In this document: piece after piece, positions 9,501-16,710 of the stretch
Position numbering within the stretch: position 1 is the stretch's first letter
Layout of the letters: every line of letters starts with the position of its first letter
Origin: Endozoicomonas acroporae
GTDB taxonomy: Bacteria > Pseudomonadota > Gammaproteobacteria > Pseudomonadales > Endozoicomonadaceae
Assembly (NCBI RefSeq): GCF_002864045.1
Contig: NZ_PJPV01000053.1
Span: 1-49,422, forward strand
Length of the DNA stretch: 49,422 nucleotides
Reading direction: 5' to 3'
Notes under the pieces: generated by a model
Told to the model about the DNA's origin: nothing
The model's input: the letters and a program-made list of their open reading frames with translations, nothing else
Database searches by the model: none
Made by a program: the position numbers and the translations under genes

Positions 9501-9833
9501 GTTCTCTAAGCAGAGTTTTAGCAGAAAGAAACCACCCCTAAGCGATGTGGTGTCTCTGCCATAGGCTGTGAGCACATCAGCCGGGGTGATTTGGCGTCCT
9601 TGTAATGGTTTTTTTTCCCAGAAAGCATCTTCAGTACATTTGCCATGATCCGGGGGGCGAGCTGTGCCACTACTATAAGATGGATGATTTTCAACTTTTT
9701 TACCGTTAAAGGCCCTTCCGGGGCGGTCAGTAAACCGGCTTGAGCCAACATGTCGGTTATACCGGCCAGCAGGTTTTGGGTGGGATCTGGTTGATGCTGT
9801 GGCTGGCAAAATAAACCCTTCACACCAAGACAA
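6540..9833 (-). CDS. Giant tandem-repeat protein, twenty 37-aa CC repeats
   Basis: A 1097-residue protein built mostly of about 20 tandem repeats of 37 residues (111 bp at DNA level). The typical unit has LELARFKAECCLKGLPLNG, then QQVTPDEVVKGF, then PDSPEGK or YQAIRA. The double Cys and VTPDEVV are the most constant parts; predicted shape is two helices per unit, as in solenoid binding proteins. An N-terminal region of about 120 residues (EDAFWEKKPLQ, ITPADVLTAYGRDTTSLR) is shared with the proteins at 32421-33527 and 33558-35954. The last unit ends in RGGW, and about 190 residues of unique helical sequence follow. I do not recognise the repeat as a named family. The called start is TTG, and the true start is uncertain. 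It is divergent from an F-box protein with the same repeat, so a protein-binding role is likely. Confidence 0.85.
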   Translation of the reverse strand: MSWCEGFILPATASTRSHPKPAGRYNRHVGSSRFTDRPGRAFNGKKVENHPSYSSGTARPPDHGKCTEDAFWEKKPLQGRQITPADVLTAYGRDTTSLRGGFFLLKLCLENILYDDKKVTPDQVIREFNRKPGQNHKYKLAIARFKSECCLKGLLLNGQRVAPETVVQNFRAIGAALELARFRQHCCLEDLALFGQKVTPDSVVKAFPDSPEGRLGIARFKAECCLRGLALCGQQVTPDAVARDYQAIRAKLELARFKGECCQRNLPLNGQQVTPDEVVKGYQAIRAILELAHFKQHCCLKGLALNGQQITPDAVVKDFLAAGTPLELARFKAECCLQKLPLNGQLVTPDEVVMDYQTARAPLELARFKAECCLKGLPLNDQQVAPDTVVREYLAVGATLELARFKADCCLKSLALNGQQVSPDAAVKGFPDSPEGRLGIARFKEECCLEGLPLNGQQVTPETVARDYRATRATLEPARFKAECCLRGLPLHGQPITPDEVVSDYQAVRAILELALFKEQCCLRGLLLNGLPVTPDEVAGAYPDSPKGKLAMARFKAECCLKNLSLNGQPVTPETVVKDYQAARATLELARFKEQCCLAGLQLNGRQVTPDLVIKGFPDTQEGKLARARFKTTCCLKNLLLNGRQVTPDEAARDFPDSPKSILGLVFFKAECCLRGLMLNGLPVTPEAVVQGFQTTRATMALARFKEQCCLKGLTLNGRLVSPEAVVKAFPDSPEGKLELARFTAECCLKGLALSGRRVTPEAVVKKFPDSPEGKLGLTHFKAECCLRGVPLNGRQVTPDEVVQGFPNSPEGKLGIARFKADCCLRSLPLNGEQLTPDLVVTAFPDNPEGKLGLVRFKAECCLKGLPLAGQPVTPDEVIKDFQRGGWLFENAIFYALLALNDRALNGSYLDNQKVLSAFNKSLGNYSLKQAEYLIQRLVQSQRYNAIKEAREIIHQAWQILNSVPVKEEQRRLQCILQFIAMQLELPIDHQKVSAAQVWQSIQTLRCSFQKSQIHFFFLAHCCITGQPVNERQIDKDQVLEYLKNFPEGSNLRKALGSWFEQCRSEDSVLDCLLFKRENAFISDSPDGCAVFASQYF

Positions 9834-10026
9834 TAAATACCGTCATTGGACTTCAAAATAGCGGTTAGGTTCCGTTTACGGTGTATCAGGGCAAGCCGTA
9901 AACATGAGACAAGACCCGTTCCTGATTGCATGGCAATCATCTTGCGTAACCAGAAATTTTCGGCAGTGGAACTTTTTTCTGGGCCCGGGCTCAAAACAAC
10001 CCGGAATAAAAGACGAAGGTTGACTT

Positions 10027-10968
10027 ATGCATCAAGCCGCTGATGTTTCGCTCCAGCTAAAATCATTTATTCTGAATCCTCAAATAGAGGATTCAGATAT
10101 TCCATTCGCTTTTTTCGGTTTCAGGAAGGTGCATGTGCAGGAAGTACGTAACCAACCGGATACCTGTCATTTGGCGGCACTTCCTGACAAAGCACTGGAA
10201 CTCATTGCCCGGCAGTTGAGTTTTTCTGATTTCGTCAATTTCAGTGCGACGAATACACGTCATATGTCGTGCCTCCGGTCAGATTCCCTGATTAAAGAAA
10301 TTTTTGACCGCGATACATCCATGACATCGCTGCTCTTGGAAAGGGCGAACAACAAAGCGAAATGTTACCTGGGCTGCCTGCAGTGGAATGACCAGTGGCT
10401 CACACCGGATGCAGTGATTGAGGCCTTCCCGGATTGTCCACAAAGCAAGATGGGAATAGCGCAGTTCAAGGCAAAATGTTGCCTGAGAGGCACGCCGTTG
10501 AATGGTCGGCCGGTCACTCCGGAAGCAGTGGTTGAGGCTTTTCCGGACACTCCCGAAGGCCGACTGGCGCTGGCCCTCTTCAAAGTGGAATGTTGCAAGA
10601 TGGAGCTGTCGCTGTATGGCCAGCCGGTCACCCGGGAAGCGGTGGTTGAGGCTTTTCCGGATACTCCGGAAGGCCAGCTGGAGCTGGTGCACTACAAAGT
10701 AAAATGCTGCCTGAGAGAGCAGTCGCTTTATGGCCAGCCGGTCACCCCGGAAGAAGTGGTTGAGGCTTTCCCGAATACTCTGAAAGGCAAGTTGAGGAGA
10801 GCGTGCTTCATAGAGAGATGTTGCCTGAGGAACCTGCCGTTGTATGGCGAGCCGGTGACACCGGATGCGGTGGTCGAGGCTTACACGGATTGTCCGAATA
10901 GCAAGATTTTGATAGCGCGCTTCAAAAGGGAATGTTACCTGCATGGCCTGACGTTGAAGGCGGTTTGA
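10027..10968 (+). CDS. F-box protein with 37-aa CC repeats
   Basis: A 313-residue protein. Residues about 51-90 form an F-box-like motif (ALPDKALELIARQLSFSDFV, then NFSATNTRHMSCL), the eukaryotic domain that binds Skp1 in SCF ubiquitin ligases. Five 37-residue repeats and a partial sixth follow, of the same type as the giant protein across the gap: KCCLRGTPLNG, RPVTPEAVVEAFPDTPEG. In F-box proteins the repeats after the F-box bind the substrate, so this architecture suggests that the 37-residue repeat is a substrate- or partner-binding module. Bacterial F-box proteins are known type III or IV effectors in Legionella, Agrobacterium and Ralstonia. The gene is divergent from the gene at 6540-9833, with about 190 bp between. 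No signal peptide is seen. Host delivery is inferred. Confidence 0.8.
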   Translation: MHQAADVSLQLKSFILNPQIEDSDIPFAFFGFRKVHVQEVRNQPDTCHLAALPDKALELIARQLSFSDFVNFSATNTRHMSCLRSDSLIKEIFDRDTSMTSLLLERANNKAKCYLGCLQWNDQWLTPDAVIEAFPDCPQSKMGIAQFKAKCCLRGTPLNGRPVTPEAVVEAFPDTPEGRLALALFKVECCKMELSLYGQPVTREAVVEAFPDTPEGQLELVHYKVKCCLREQSLYGQPVTPEEVVEAFPNTLKGKLRRACFIERCCLRNLPLYGEPVTPDAVVEAYTDCPNSKILIARFKRECYLHGLTLKAV

Positions 10969-11000
10969 GCAAGTTTGTAGTAGCGGTAGTGAGCAAACTT

Positions 11001-11160
11001 ATACCAATTCCGCCTTCTAAATATGAGATCGAGCAAGTCATTTTGGACAGCTGGGCAAGGCGGAATGACGAGTAATAGCAGGGCTATTGCGAGGAATTCC
11101 AACGAAGACCAGCTGTTCAAAATGGCTGCGCAGTTCATATTTAGAAGGTGGAATTGGTAT
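11001..11160. mobile_element. MITE, family C, 160 bp
   Basis: Terminal inverted repeats of 26 bp with one mismatch, beginning ATACCAATTCCGCCTTCTAA and ending with the complement GGTGGAATTGGTAT. The core has no gene of its own, although a plus-strand frame runs through it. It lies in the gap between the F-box gene and ovoA, where both genes end, so it may serve as a transcription barrier. Confidence 0.75.
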
Positions 11161-11196
11161 TACACAACCGGCCTTCAAGTGAGGCGCGGGGCCGGA

Positions 11197-13371
11197 TTAC
11201 AGCGTTTTATGCCGCCACACTGTGCACTGGGCAACCGAATGCTGATATTTTCGGGCTGTTTCCCTGATCACAAACGGGAGATCAACGGGGGGGCGAACCT
11301 CTTCAAAATGTTTGCTCAACGCTCTTTGCAGTCCGGTATAGGTGTCCAGGGCTTCACCATTTTCACGGATGCCTCCAAGCCAGTTCTGCCGGGGCGTATA
11401 CTCTTCCAGCCAGGTATAGGGCGAAGTGATCACGAGGATGCCGCCGGGGCGTATGCGCTCATGAATCATGTCCAGAAATTGCGCGGGGTTATTCAGGCGA
11501 TCAATCAGGTTACCGGCAAAAACAAGATCATAGTCGTTAAACATGGGTTTCAGGTTGCAGGCATCCCCCTGGGTAAAGCGGATACGGCTGGTATCGATAT
11601 TATCCAGACCCATCTCCGTGGTATCGGCAATAAAGTAATCACCCAGTTCGCCTTCTGTGGTCAGGTGGTAGCGTATTTTTCCGCGCTCCTGCAACTCGGC
11701 CGCCGCAGAAATGAATCGGGCAGAGAAGTCGATGCCGTCCACATGTTGAAACCAGCGGGCCAGTTCAAAGCTGGTGCGTCCTACTGAGCAGCCCAGGTCC
11801 AGTGCCCGTGTTCGAGGTGTCTCGCCACTGACTTCATGGCAGAGGCGGGCACAGGCTTCGGGGTAGTTGGGTACATCAAAGTAAGACTCCCCAAAATGGA
11901 ACGCCAGATATTGGGCAACCAGGGCATCGCTCTCATAAGGGTTGCTGGAGGTATTGGTCATGGCACTGGACTCTACGTAACGGAAACCGGCATGCTGAAA
12001 GAAGTGGCGGCGAAAGGCGTAGCGGGATTCTTTAATAGCGTAGTTGCCGGTTGATATCCAGCAACCCCCTTTAATCAGATTGTGTCGTCCATCAAAGGTC
12101 GGGGTTGAGAAATCATCGTAGCAGGGGTGGACACGGAATCCTTCATAACCGTCAATGGGGGTGGTGGTCCATTGCCAGACATTCCCGATAATGTCACACA
12201 GCTCCCCGGTTCTGAAGTGGTCAACCGGGCAGGATGAAGACCAGTATTCGAGATTGATATTTCCGGGGGCTTTATCCCACCGGGGCTGGTCAGTACTGAT
12301 GGCCTCCCTCAGGTGGTACCATTCGGCTTCACTGGGCAGCTGAATCTGTTTGCCGGTCACTTCTGATTTCCAGCGACAAAAGGCCTGGGCTTCATGACAG
12401 TTGACGTCTACCGGCCAGTTCCAGGGCATGTCGATCTCTGCCAGCATGGTGCGGTAGCGATAACTGTCCCCATCGGGGATCCAGAATTCGGGGTGGCGCA
12501 CTTTACCATCGGTGTTGCTGAATGTGTTCCAGGCCCAGCCTTCATCTGTCCACCAGCGTTCATTGTCATAACCACCGGCATCAATAAAGGCTTTAAACTC
12601 CTGATTGCTCACCAGGTATTCGCTGGCTTTGAAGGGGGCCACCTCAACCTCGCAGCGGCCATATTCATTGTCCCAGCCGTAGAGCGAAGCATCGTAATTT
12701 TTGCCCAGGCGCAGTGATCCTCCGGGCATCTCAATCAGGCGGTTGTCCGGTGCTGACCCTGTGTCTGTGCAGTGTTGCCAGTAACTGTGTGGCTTGACGC
12801 AGGCGATTGGCAGCTGGCGAATCAGTACTGATGAGGTTTCCAGATGAATGCGTTCATGTTCAATGCCCATCAGAATGATCCAGGCCTGACTCTCCCAGTT
12901 GATGGGTATCTCCAGTGGCATGGTCCGGATGAAACCGGAAACCAGTGCCCTGACTTTACTGCGGTAGTCGCGGACCTGTTGCACGGTTGGCCATTGGTAA
13001 TTGTTGTCGTCCAGATCATCCCAGGACATCTCATCCACACCAATGGCAACGGTGGACTCAATATAAGGGTCAACTCGTTCCGAGATCAGTTTTGCGGTGA
13101 TCAGTTTGTTCACAAAAAAAGCGGCAGTGTGCCCGTAATAGAAAATCAGCGGGTGACGGAGGGGGATTGCCTTTTCGTACCAGGCTTCCTGGCAGGCCAG
13201 GGTTTCAAACAGCAGCTCATATTGATCAAACGTCTGGTGGAAATAATTTAATAACTCCTGTCGTTTGTTCTCAGGACTGCCGTCGTTTAAGACTATGGTT
13301 CGAGTTATTTTTTGGGGATGAGCGTCCGGGGTGACACTGTGGTCTATTTGACTCGCAGTATTCTCAGCCAC
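11197..13371 (-). CDS. ovoA: Ovothiol synthase OvoA (sulfoxide synthase plus methyltransferase)
   Basis: A 724-residue bifunctional enzyme of ovothiol synthesis. The N-terminal DinB-like iron domain supplies the three His ligands: His81 in GHTAAFF, and His172 and His176 in EHERIHLE. A formylglycine-enzyme-like domain follows to about residue 465 (MPGGSLRLG to SRYAFRRHFFQHAGFRYV). Together they join cysteine to histidine C5 with oxygen, giving 5-histidylcysteine sulfoxide. The C-terminal S-adenosylmethionine methyltransferase (about 505-724, motif I RALDLGCSVGRTS) would N-methylate the thiolhistidine. Length and order match OvoA and not EgtB, which lacks the methyltransferase. The start is GTG, 6 nt after AGGAGAGG. 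No gene for the C-S lyase OvoB is adjacent. Ovothiol is an antioxidant, plausible in a symbiont of marine invertebrates. Confidence 0.93.
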   Translation of the reverse strand: MAENTASQIDHSVTPDAHPQKITRTIVLNDGSPENKRQELLNYFHQTFDQYELLFETLACQEAWYEKAIPLRHPLIFYYGHTAAFFVNKLITAKLISERVDPYIESTVAIGVDEMSWDDLDDNNYQWPTVQQVRDYRSKVRALVSGFIRTMPLEIPINWESQAWIILMGIEHERIHLETSSVLIRQLPIACVKPHSYWQHCTDTGSAPDNRLIEMPGGSLRLGKNYDASLYGWDNEYGRCEVEVAPFKASEYLVSNQEFKAFIDAGGYDNERWWTDEGWAWNTFSNTDGKVRHPEFWIPDGDSYRYRTMLAEIDMPWNWPVDVNCHEAQAFCRWKSEVTGKQIQLPSEAEWYHLREAISTDQPRWDKAPGNINLEYWSSSCPVDHFRTGELCDIIGNVWQWTTTPIDGYEGFRVHPCYDDFSTPTFDGRHNLIKGGCWISTGNYAIKESRYAFRRHFFQHAGFRYVESSAMTNTSSNPYESDALVAQYLAFHFGESYFDVPNYPEACARLCHEVSGETPRTRALDLGCSVGRTSFELARWFQHVDGIDFSARFISAAAELQERGKIRYHLTTEGELGDYFIADTTEMGLDNIDTSRIRFTQGDACNLKPMFNDYDLVFAGNLIDRLNNPAQFLDMIHERIRPGGILVITSPYTWLEEYTPRQNWLGGIRENGEALDTYTGLQRALSKHFEEVRPPVDLPFVIRETARKYQHSVAQCTVWRHKTL

Positions 13372-13569
13372 GTTTCCTCTCCTGAATGTTGGTGTGTGGG
13401 GCGTTGAGCAATCAGTTAGCCGTCAGCAGAACCAGCACTAAACAGTATGGTGTGCTTCATTATAGAGAAACAGCATATCCACGACTTATTGCTGTCAAAC
13501 GATAGTGTACGGAGCAAATGCAATAGGTGATCAAACTTACTGATTTGTCTTGCTACTCCCTTCAGGCTC

Positions 13570-13715
13570 CTGGTACATGGTTTCAATGATTTTGACGTGC
13601 ACAATCTCAGTTCACCCTGAGTGCTGAGCTTGTCGAAGTATCGAAGGGTCGTGCCACCGAACTTCGACAAGCTCAGTCCAGTCAGGCAATGAAAATAGGG
13701 AAGTTATTTCCAGAC
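13570..13715. mobile_element. MITE, chimeric ends (array-1 type left, family B-like right)
   Basis: The left end (CTGGTACATGGTTTCAATGA) closely matches the end of the element inserted in CRISPR array 1. The right end (complement GTCTGGAAATAACTTCC) resembles the family B end at 5991. The core holds the same pair of gagcttgtcgaag sequences. It therefore looks like a hybrid or rearranged element, 146 bp long. Confidence 0.6.
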
Positions 13716-13734
13716 AACTCCTTAATACCAGGCC

Positions 13735-13854
13735 ATGTATGGCAAGCGGATGGAGCAGCTGCTGAACTATCTGGAGGAAACCGAAGATGCGGCTACTTTT
13801 CGGCATAAACTGGTGGAGATGATGAAGGAAGCGCCTGCGGATGAGGCGGTGTAG
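13735..13854 (+). pseudogene. Short coding remnant, 39 codons
   Basis: An open frame of 39 codons (MYGKRMEQLLNYLEETEDAA at the start) begins right after the element at 13570-13715 and ends in TAG. It reads like the helical C-terminus of a larger protein whose front part has been lost, perhaps through the element. It has no ribosome site of its own. The parent family is not recognised. Confidence 0.35.
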
Positions 13855-13859
13855 ACAGT

Positions 13860-14060
13860 AAGGAATGCTTCGTTTTTTGGGCAGTTGATGGGGTTGATGT
13901 CAGGTGGGAATTCAAGATTCAAGACCTAATGGAATGGTCCACCCCGCTCCCAAAACGGCTTAAATGAGCCAAGATAGAATGAGTTTTGCGGAACATCATT
14001 CAGAATAAGAAACGGAGCGAACCATTCATGGGCAAGATTAACAAATCAGGAGCAAGCCAG
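13860..14060 (+). other. Relict sequence before the PPxY cassette
   Basis: No complete gene is present. An ATG at 14028, preceded by AACGGAGCG, opens a frame MGKINKSGASQKDQVVF that is cut at the 18-bp direct repeat where the cassette begins. The matching sequence AAAGATCAGGTTGTTTTT reappears at 16861 and would continue the frame only for LGILNKS before a stop. It may be the front of an interrupted small gene or transposase. Confidence 0.35.
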
Positions 14061-14120
14061 AAAGATCAGGTTGTTTTTTTCACTTTTCATCAGCCAACCA
14101 GCGAAAGCCCCCATTATTAA

Positions 14121-14744
14121 TTACCAAAAGCCGAAGCCTGGTAAACCCAGAGAGGTTGAGCCGCCAGAAGTCAGCCTGTAGGCACCGGACGCTACTTCCG
14201 AGGTTGATCTACCACTGACGATTTGAGAGATAGCATGAGTAGTAGGGTGAATGGAGCTAAAAAAATTGTCGATGCTTGGCAATGGAGAAGAAGAGTACAG
14301 TCCTGGCTGGGACTGAACTGGTGCTGTGCGGATGGAACCAGTTCCCGGGTAAGGCGGTGGTTCAGCCGATAGTGGCTCCTGTTTATGTTGCTGCCTAACA
14401 GCAAGGGGGGGCAGTTCGGTGGAGGTGGTGATCTCTCGATTACCAAGCTTAATGTAATCGCAGTCATCTGAGCAGGCATTTACAAAAAGACACATGGCGC
14501 AAGAAAAGCAAACGCCAACAGACAGGCCGCTGAAGACACCAACGACAGTGTTACCAACTGTGCCTGCAGTATTATAGGCTACAACACCACCAATAGCAGC
14601 ACCTCCAACGGCAGCCAACGGTGTAGTGATGCCACACGCAAAGCGATCTTGTTTAATTCGCTCACAATTAAGGGTGTAGTCACATAACCGGTGAGCCTCT
14701 GGTTGTGTTGTTACCGTTAAAGACCTGGAATTAGAGAAATTCAT
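14121..14744 (-). CDS. PPxY-motif small membrane protein, copy 1
   Basis: A 207-residue protein not matching a family I know. The first 36 residues are polar. A Gly/Ala-rich hydrophobic region (about 38-90) could form two membrane-crossing helices, ending in a Cys cluster (CFSCAMCLFVNACSDDC, about 79-95). A Pro/Ser-rich tail carries a PPPY motif at residues 129-132, in AEPPPYPG. PPxY is the ligand of WW domains, as in Nedd4-type ubiquitin ligases; membrane protein plus cytoplasmic PPxY is the plan of many Nedd4 adaptors. Its paralogue lies at 16129-16710, about 80 percent identical over the first 120 residues by eye. A bacterial use of PPxY would make sense only in contact with eukaryotic cytoplasm, so a host-directed role is inferred. 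Confidence 0.7.
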   Translation of the reverse strand: MNFSNSRSLTVTTQPEAHRLCDYTLNCERIKQDRFACGITTPLAAVGGAAIGGVVAYNTAGTVGNTVVGVFSGLSVGVCFSCAMCLFVNACSDDCDYIKLGNREITTSTELPPLAVRQQHKQEPLSAEPPPYPGTGSIRTAPVQSQPGLYSSSPLPSIDNFFSSIHPTTHAISQIVSGRSTSEVASGAYRLTSGGSTSLGLPGFGFW

Positions 14745-15007
14745 ATACCTTATTATCCTCAGATTATTTGATACTTCAGATCCATAATTTTTATCAGCAA
14801 TAATTTTGGCTGCGGACAGATAAAGTTATCTGACTTAATGATTCCCAAAAAGTTCCTTATGAATTACCACAGTAAAAGATAATTTCCTGTGGCGAATGAT
14901 CGGAAGCAACTTGCTGGAATTTCCTTATTCATGTGCTCAATTGGCAGGCTCATCAAATCAGGAAAGCTGGTGTCGGAAAGCTGGAAAGCTGGGAAAAGGG
15001 AAAAGGG

Positions 15008-15103
15008 AAAAGCTGGTGTCAGGTCTTTCATTGTGCAAACGCCTCCTCTTATCTCTATAAACGACAATTGTTATGCATTATGAAAGACCTGCCCCCAGCT
15101 TTT
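15008..15103. repeat. Imperfect palindrome, REP-like
   Basis: Two 24-nt arms matching at 22 positions face each other across 48 nt: the left starts AAAAGCTGG and ends CAGGTCTTTCAT, the right starts ATGAAAGACCTG and ends CCAGCTTTT. Just upstream, short repeats of gaaagctgg occur. It looks like a REP-type element between the duplicated gene and the gene at 15169. Confidence 0.55.
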
Positions 15104-15168
15104 GATGTGGAACTATTCCTTGCATACCTTGTCCGAGAAATCACCTATTTAATTTAAAGTGGTAAATT

Positions 15169-15801
15169 ATGAATGTATCCAATTTAGGTAGCGCTTCAAG
15201 CTTACCGCCTGCCTATGAAGCTGTTATGGCCGAGACATTAGGTCCAGAGGTTACCCGATTTATTGAATCAATAGGTGGATATGCCACGGAATTACAGAGC
15301 AAAAATTTGCTCGATTATTTGATCAAGGCACATAATGCCCGGCACGGTCAAAACTACTGCTTATCTCGCGGATCAGTGACTCAAGAGATTTTTTCCGGTG
15401 GTGTATCAGTTGCAGAGAAGACGCGACAGAAAATACAACAGAAATATCCAGATATGGACAGCAAAATTGCTGAAATTTCAAGTTGTATATCCCATGGCAA
15501 GGACGTGTTGAAAGACGTTACACGAAGAAACTTGATCTTTTTGCATAATCTTGTTGAAACATATGTTCAGCAGGAGTTAATTAACGTAAACAACAAATGT
15601 GAACGTTTTAAGGATCTTGATCCGTACGCTTCTACCGCATGTCTGAAAGTTGATGATTATCGAGCAGTGGATAACCCACAGAATGCAAAAGAACTATTAA
15701 TGGAGGGTTTAGATATTCCTTTTTTTCGTTGCGGGGATAATCAGGCTAAAGCGAGAATAGAAGCCTTATTCAAAGCAGCTCTTGGTATCGACCTATCGTA
15801 A
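15169..15801 (+). CDS. Hypothetical PPxY protein, 210 aa
   Basis: I do not recognise the family. It is a soluble, mostly helical protein of 210 residues with a PPAY motif at residues 13-16 (SSLPPAYEAVM), the same class of WW-domain ligand found in both neighbours. It has seven or so Cys residues spread along the chain, and no signal peptide. The start is ATG with a weak upstream AAAGTGG. It lies on the opposite strand between the two paralogues inside the direct-repeat cassette. The clustering of three PPxY proteins argues that they work on the same kind of partner; this is inference. Confidence 0.65.
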   Translation: MNVSNLGSASSLPPAYEAVMAETLGPEVTRFIESIGGYATELQSKNLLDYLIKAHNARHGQNYCLSRGSVTQEIFSGGVSVAEKTRQKIQQKYPDMDSKIAEISSCISHGKDVLKDVTRRNLIFLHNLVETYVQQELINVNNKCERFKDLDPYASTACLKVDDYRAVDNPQNAKELLMEGLDIPFFRCGDNQAKARIEALFKAALGIDLS

Positions 15802-16128
15802 TTGGCCGATTTTATCCTCCTGATCATTCACGAAGCTTGTTTTAAATGGCTGTGACCTGACGTCGGGTCAATAATTTCAGTTATTCGAGTGCTAAAGTCG
15901 TTTTAATATCTACTTTTTGTCATTAACTGATCACTGAGTAAAGAGATATTTGATTACCTGAAGGCTATTTCTGTTGCAACCCCTCACTTTTCATCAGCCA
16001 ACCTGCGAAAGCCCCCATTATTAATTAGCAAAAGCCGAAGCCCCCGGCAAACCCAGAGAGGTTGAGCCGCCAGAAGTCAGCCTATAGGCACCAGACGCTA
16101 CTTCCGAGGTTGATCTAACACTGACGAT
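15802..16128. other. Intergenic tail of the cassette, duplicated block
   Basis: No intact gene is present. From about 15988 the sequence repeats the downstream tail of copy 1, including bases that encode the C-terminus of copy 1 but lie beyond the premature stop in copy 2. The part at 15802-15985 shows nothing recognisable. Confidence 0.5.
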
Positions 16129-16710
16129 TTAAGAGATAGCATAAGTAGTAGGGTGAATGGAGCTAAAATCGTCGATGCTTGGCAATGGAGAAGAAGAGTA
16201 CGGTTTTGGCTGGGACTGAACTGGTGCTGTGCGGATGGAATCTTTTTCCGAGTAAGGCGGAGGTAGTTCTGACAGGACCCAAACAGACGCTGTAGGGTTG
16301 CAACCAGTTCCCGAGTAAGGCGGAGGTTCAGCCGATAGTTGCTCCTGTTTATGTTGCTGCCTAACTGCAAGGGGAGCCAGTTCGGTGGAGGTGGTGATCT
16401 CTCGATTACGAAGCTTAATGTAATCGCAGTCATCTGAACAGGCATTTACACAAAGACACACGGCGCAAGAAAAGCATCCGCCAACAGACAGGCCGCTGAA
16501 GACACCAGCGACAGTGTTACCAACTGTGCCTGCAATTTTATAGGCTACAAAACCACCAATAGCACCACCTCCGCCGGCAACCAACGATGTAGTGATGCCA
16601 CACCCATAGCGATCTTGTTTAATTCGCTCACAATTAAGGGTGTAGTCACATAACCGGTGGGCCTCTGGTTGTGTTGTCACCGTTAAAGACGTTCCATTAG
16701 AGAAATTCAT
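16129..16710 (-). CDS. PPxY-motif small membrane protein, copy 2 (truncated tail)
   Basis: A 193-residue paralogue of the protein at 14121-14744, with the same polar N-terminus, Gly-rich hydrophobic region and Cys cluster (about 79-95). It has two PPPY motifs, at 129-132 and at about 150-153, the second in an insertion of about 20 residues (ELPPPYSEKDS) absent from copy 1. It ends early: the codon CAA of copy 1 (ISQIVSG) is TAA here, removing 36 residues, although the DNA of the lost tail is still present and conserved. Gain of a second PPPY motif with loss of the tail suggests that the PPxY part is the useful one. The function is not established. Confidence 0.7.
   Translation of the reverse strand: MNFSNGTSLTVTTQPEAHRLCDYTLNCERIKQDRYGCGITTSLVAGGGGAIGGFVAYKIAGTVGNTVAGVFSGLSVGGCFSCAVCLCVNACSDDCDYIKLRNREITTSTELAPLAVRQQHKQEQLSAEPPPYSGTGCNPTASVWVLSELPPPYSEKDSIRTAPVQSQPKPYSSSPLPSIDDFSSIHPTTYAIS

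Noticed and set aside
9518..9994. A 158-codon minus-strand frame overlapping the 5' end of the giant gene
   Set aside because: The paralogues at 32421 and 33558 conserve the other frame from GFILxATxS onward; this frame is open only by chance, although its upstream part matters for the start question.
11023..11787. A 254-codon plus-strand frame opposite the ovoA 3' end
   Set aside because: Antisense to the conserved methyltransferase domain of OvoA and starting inside a MITE.
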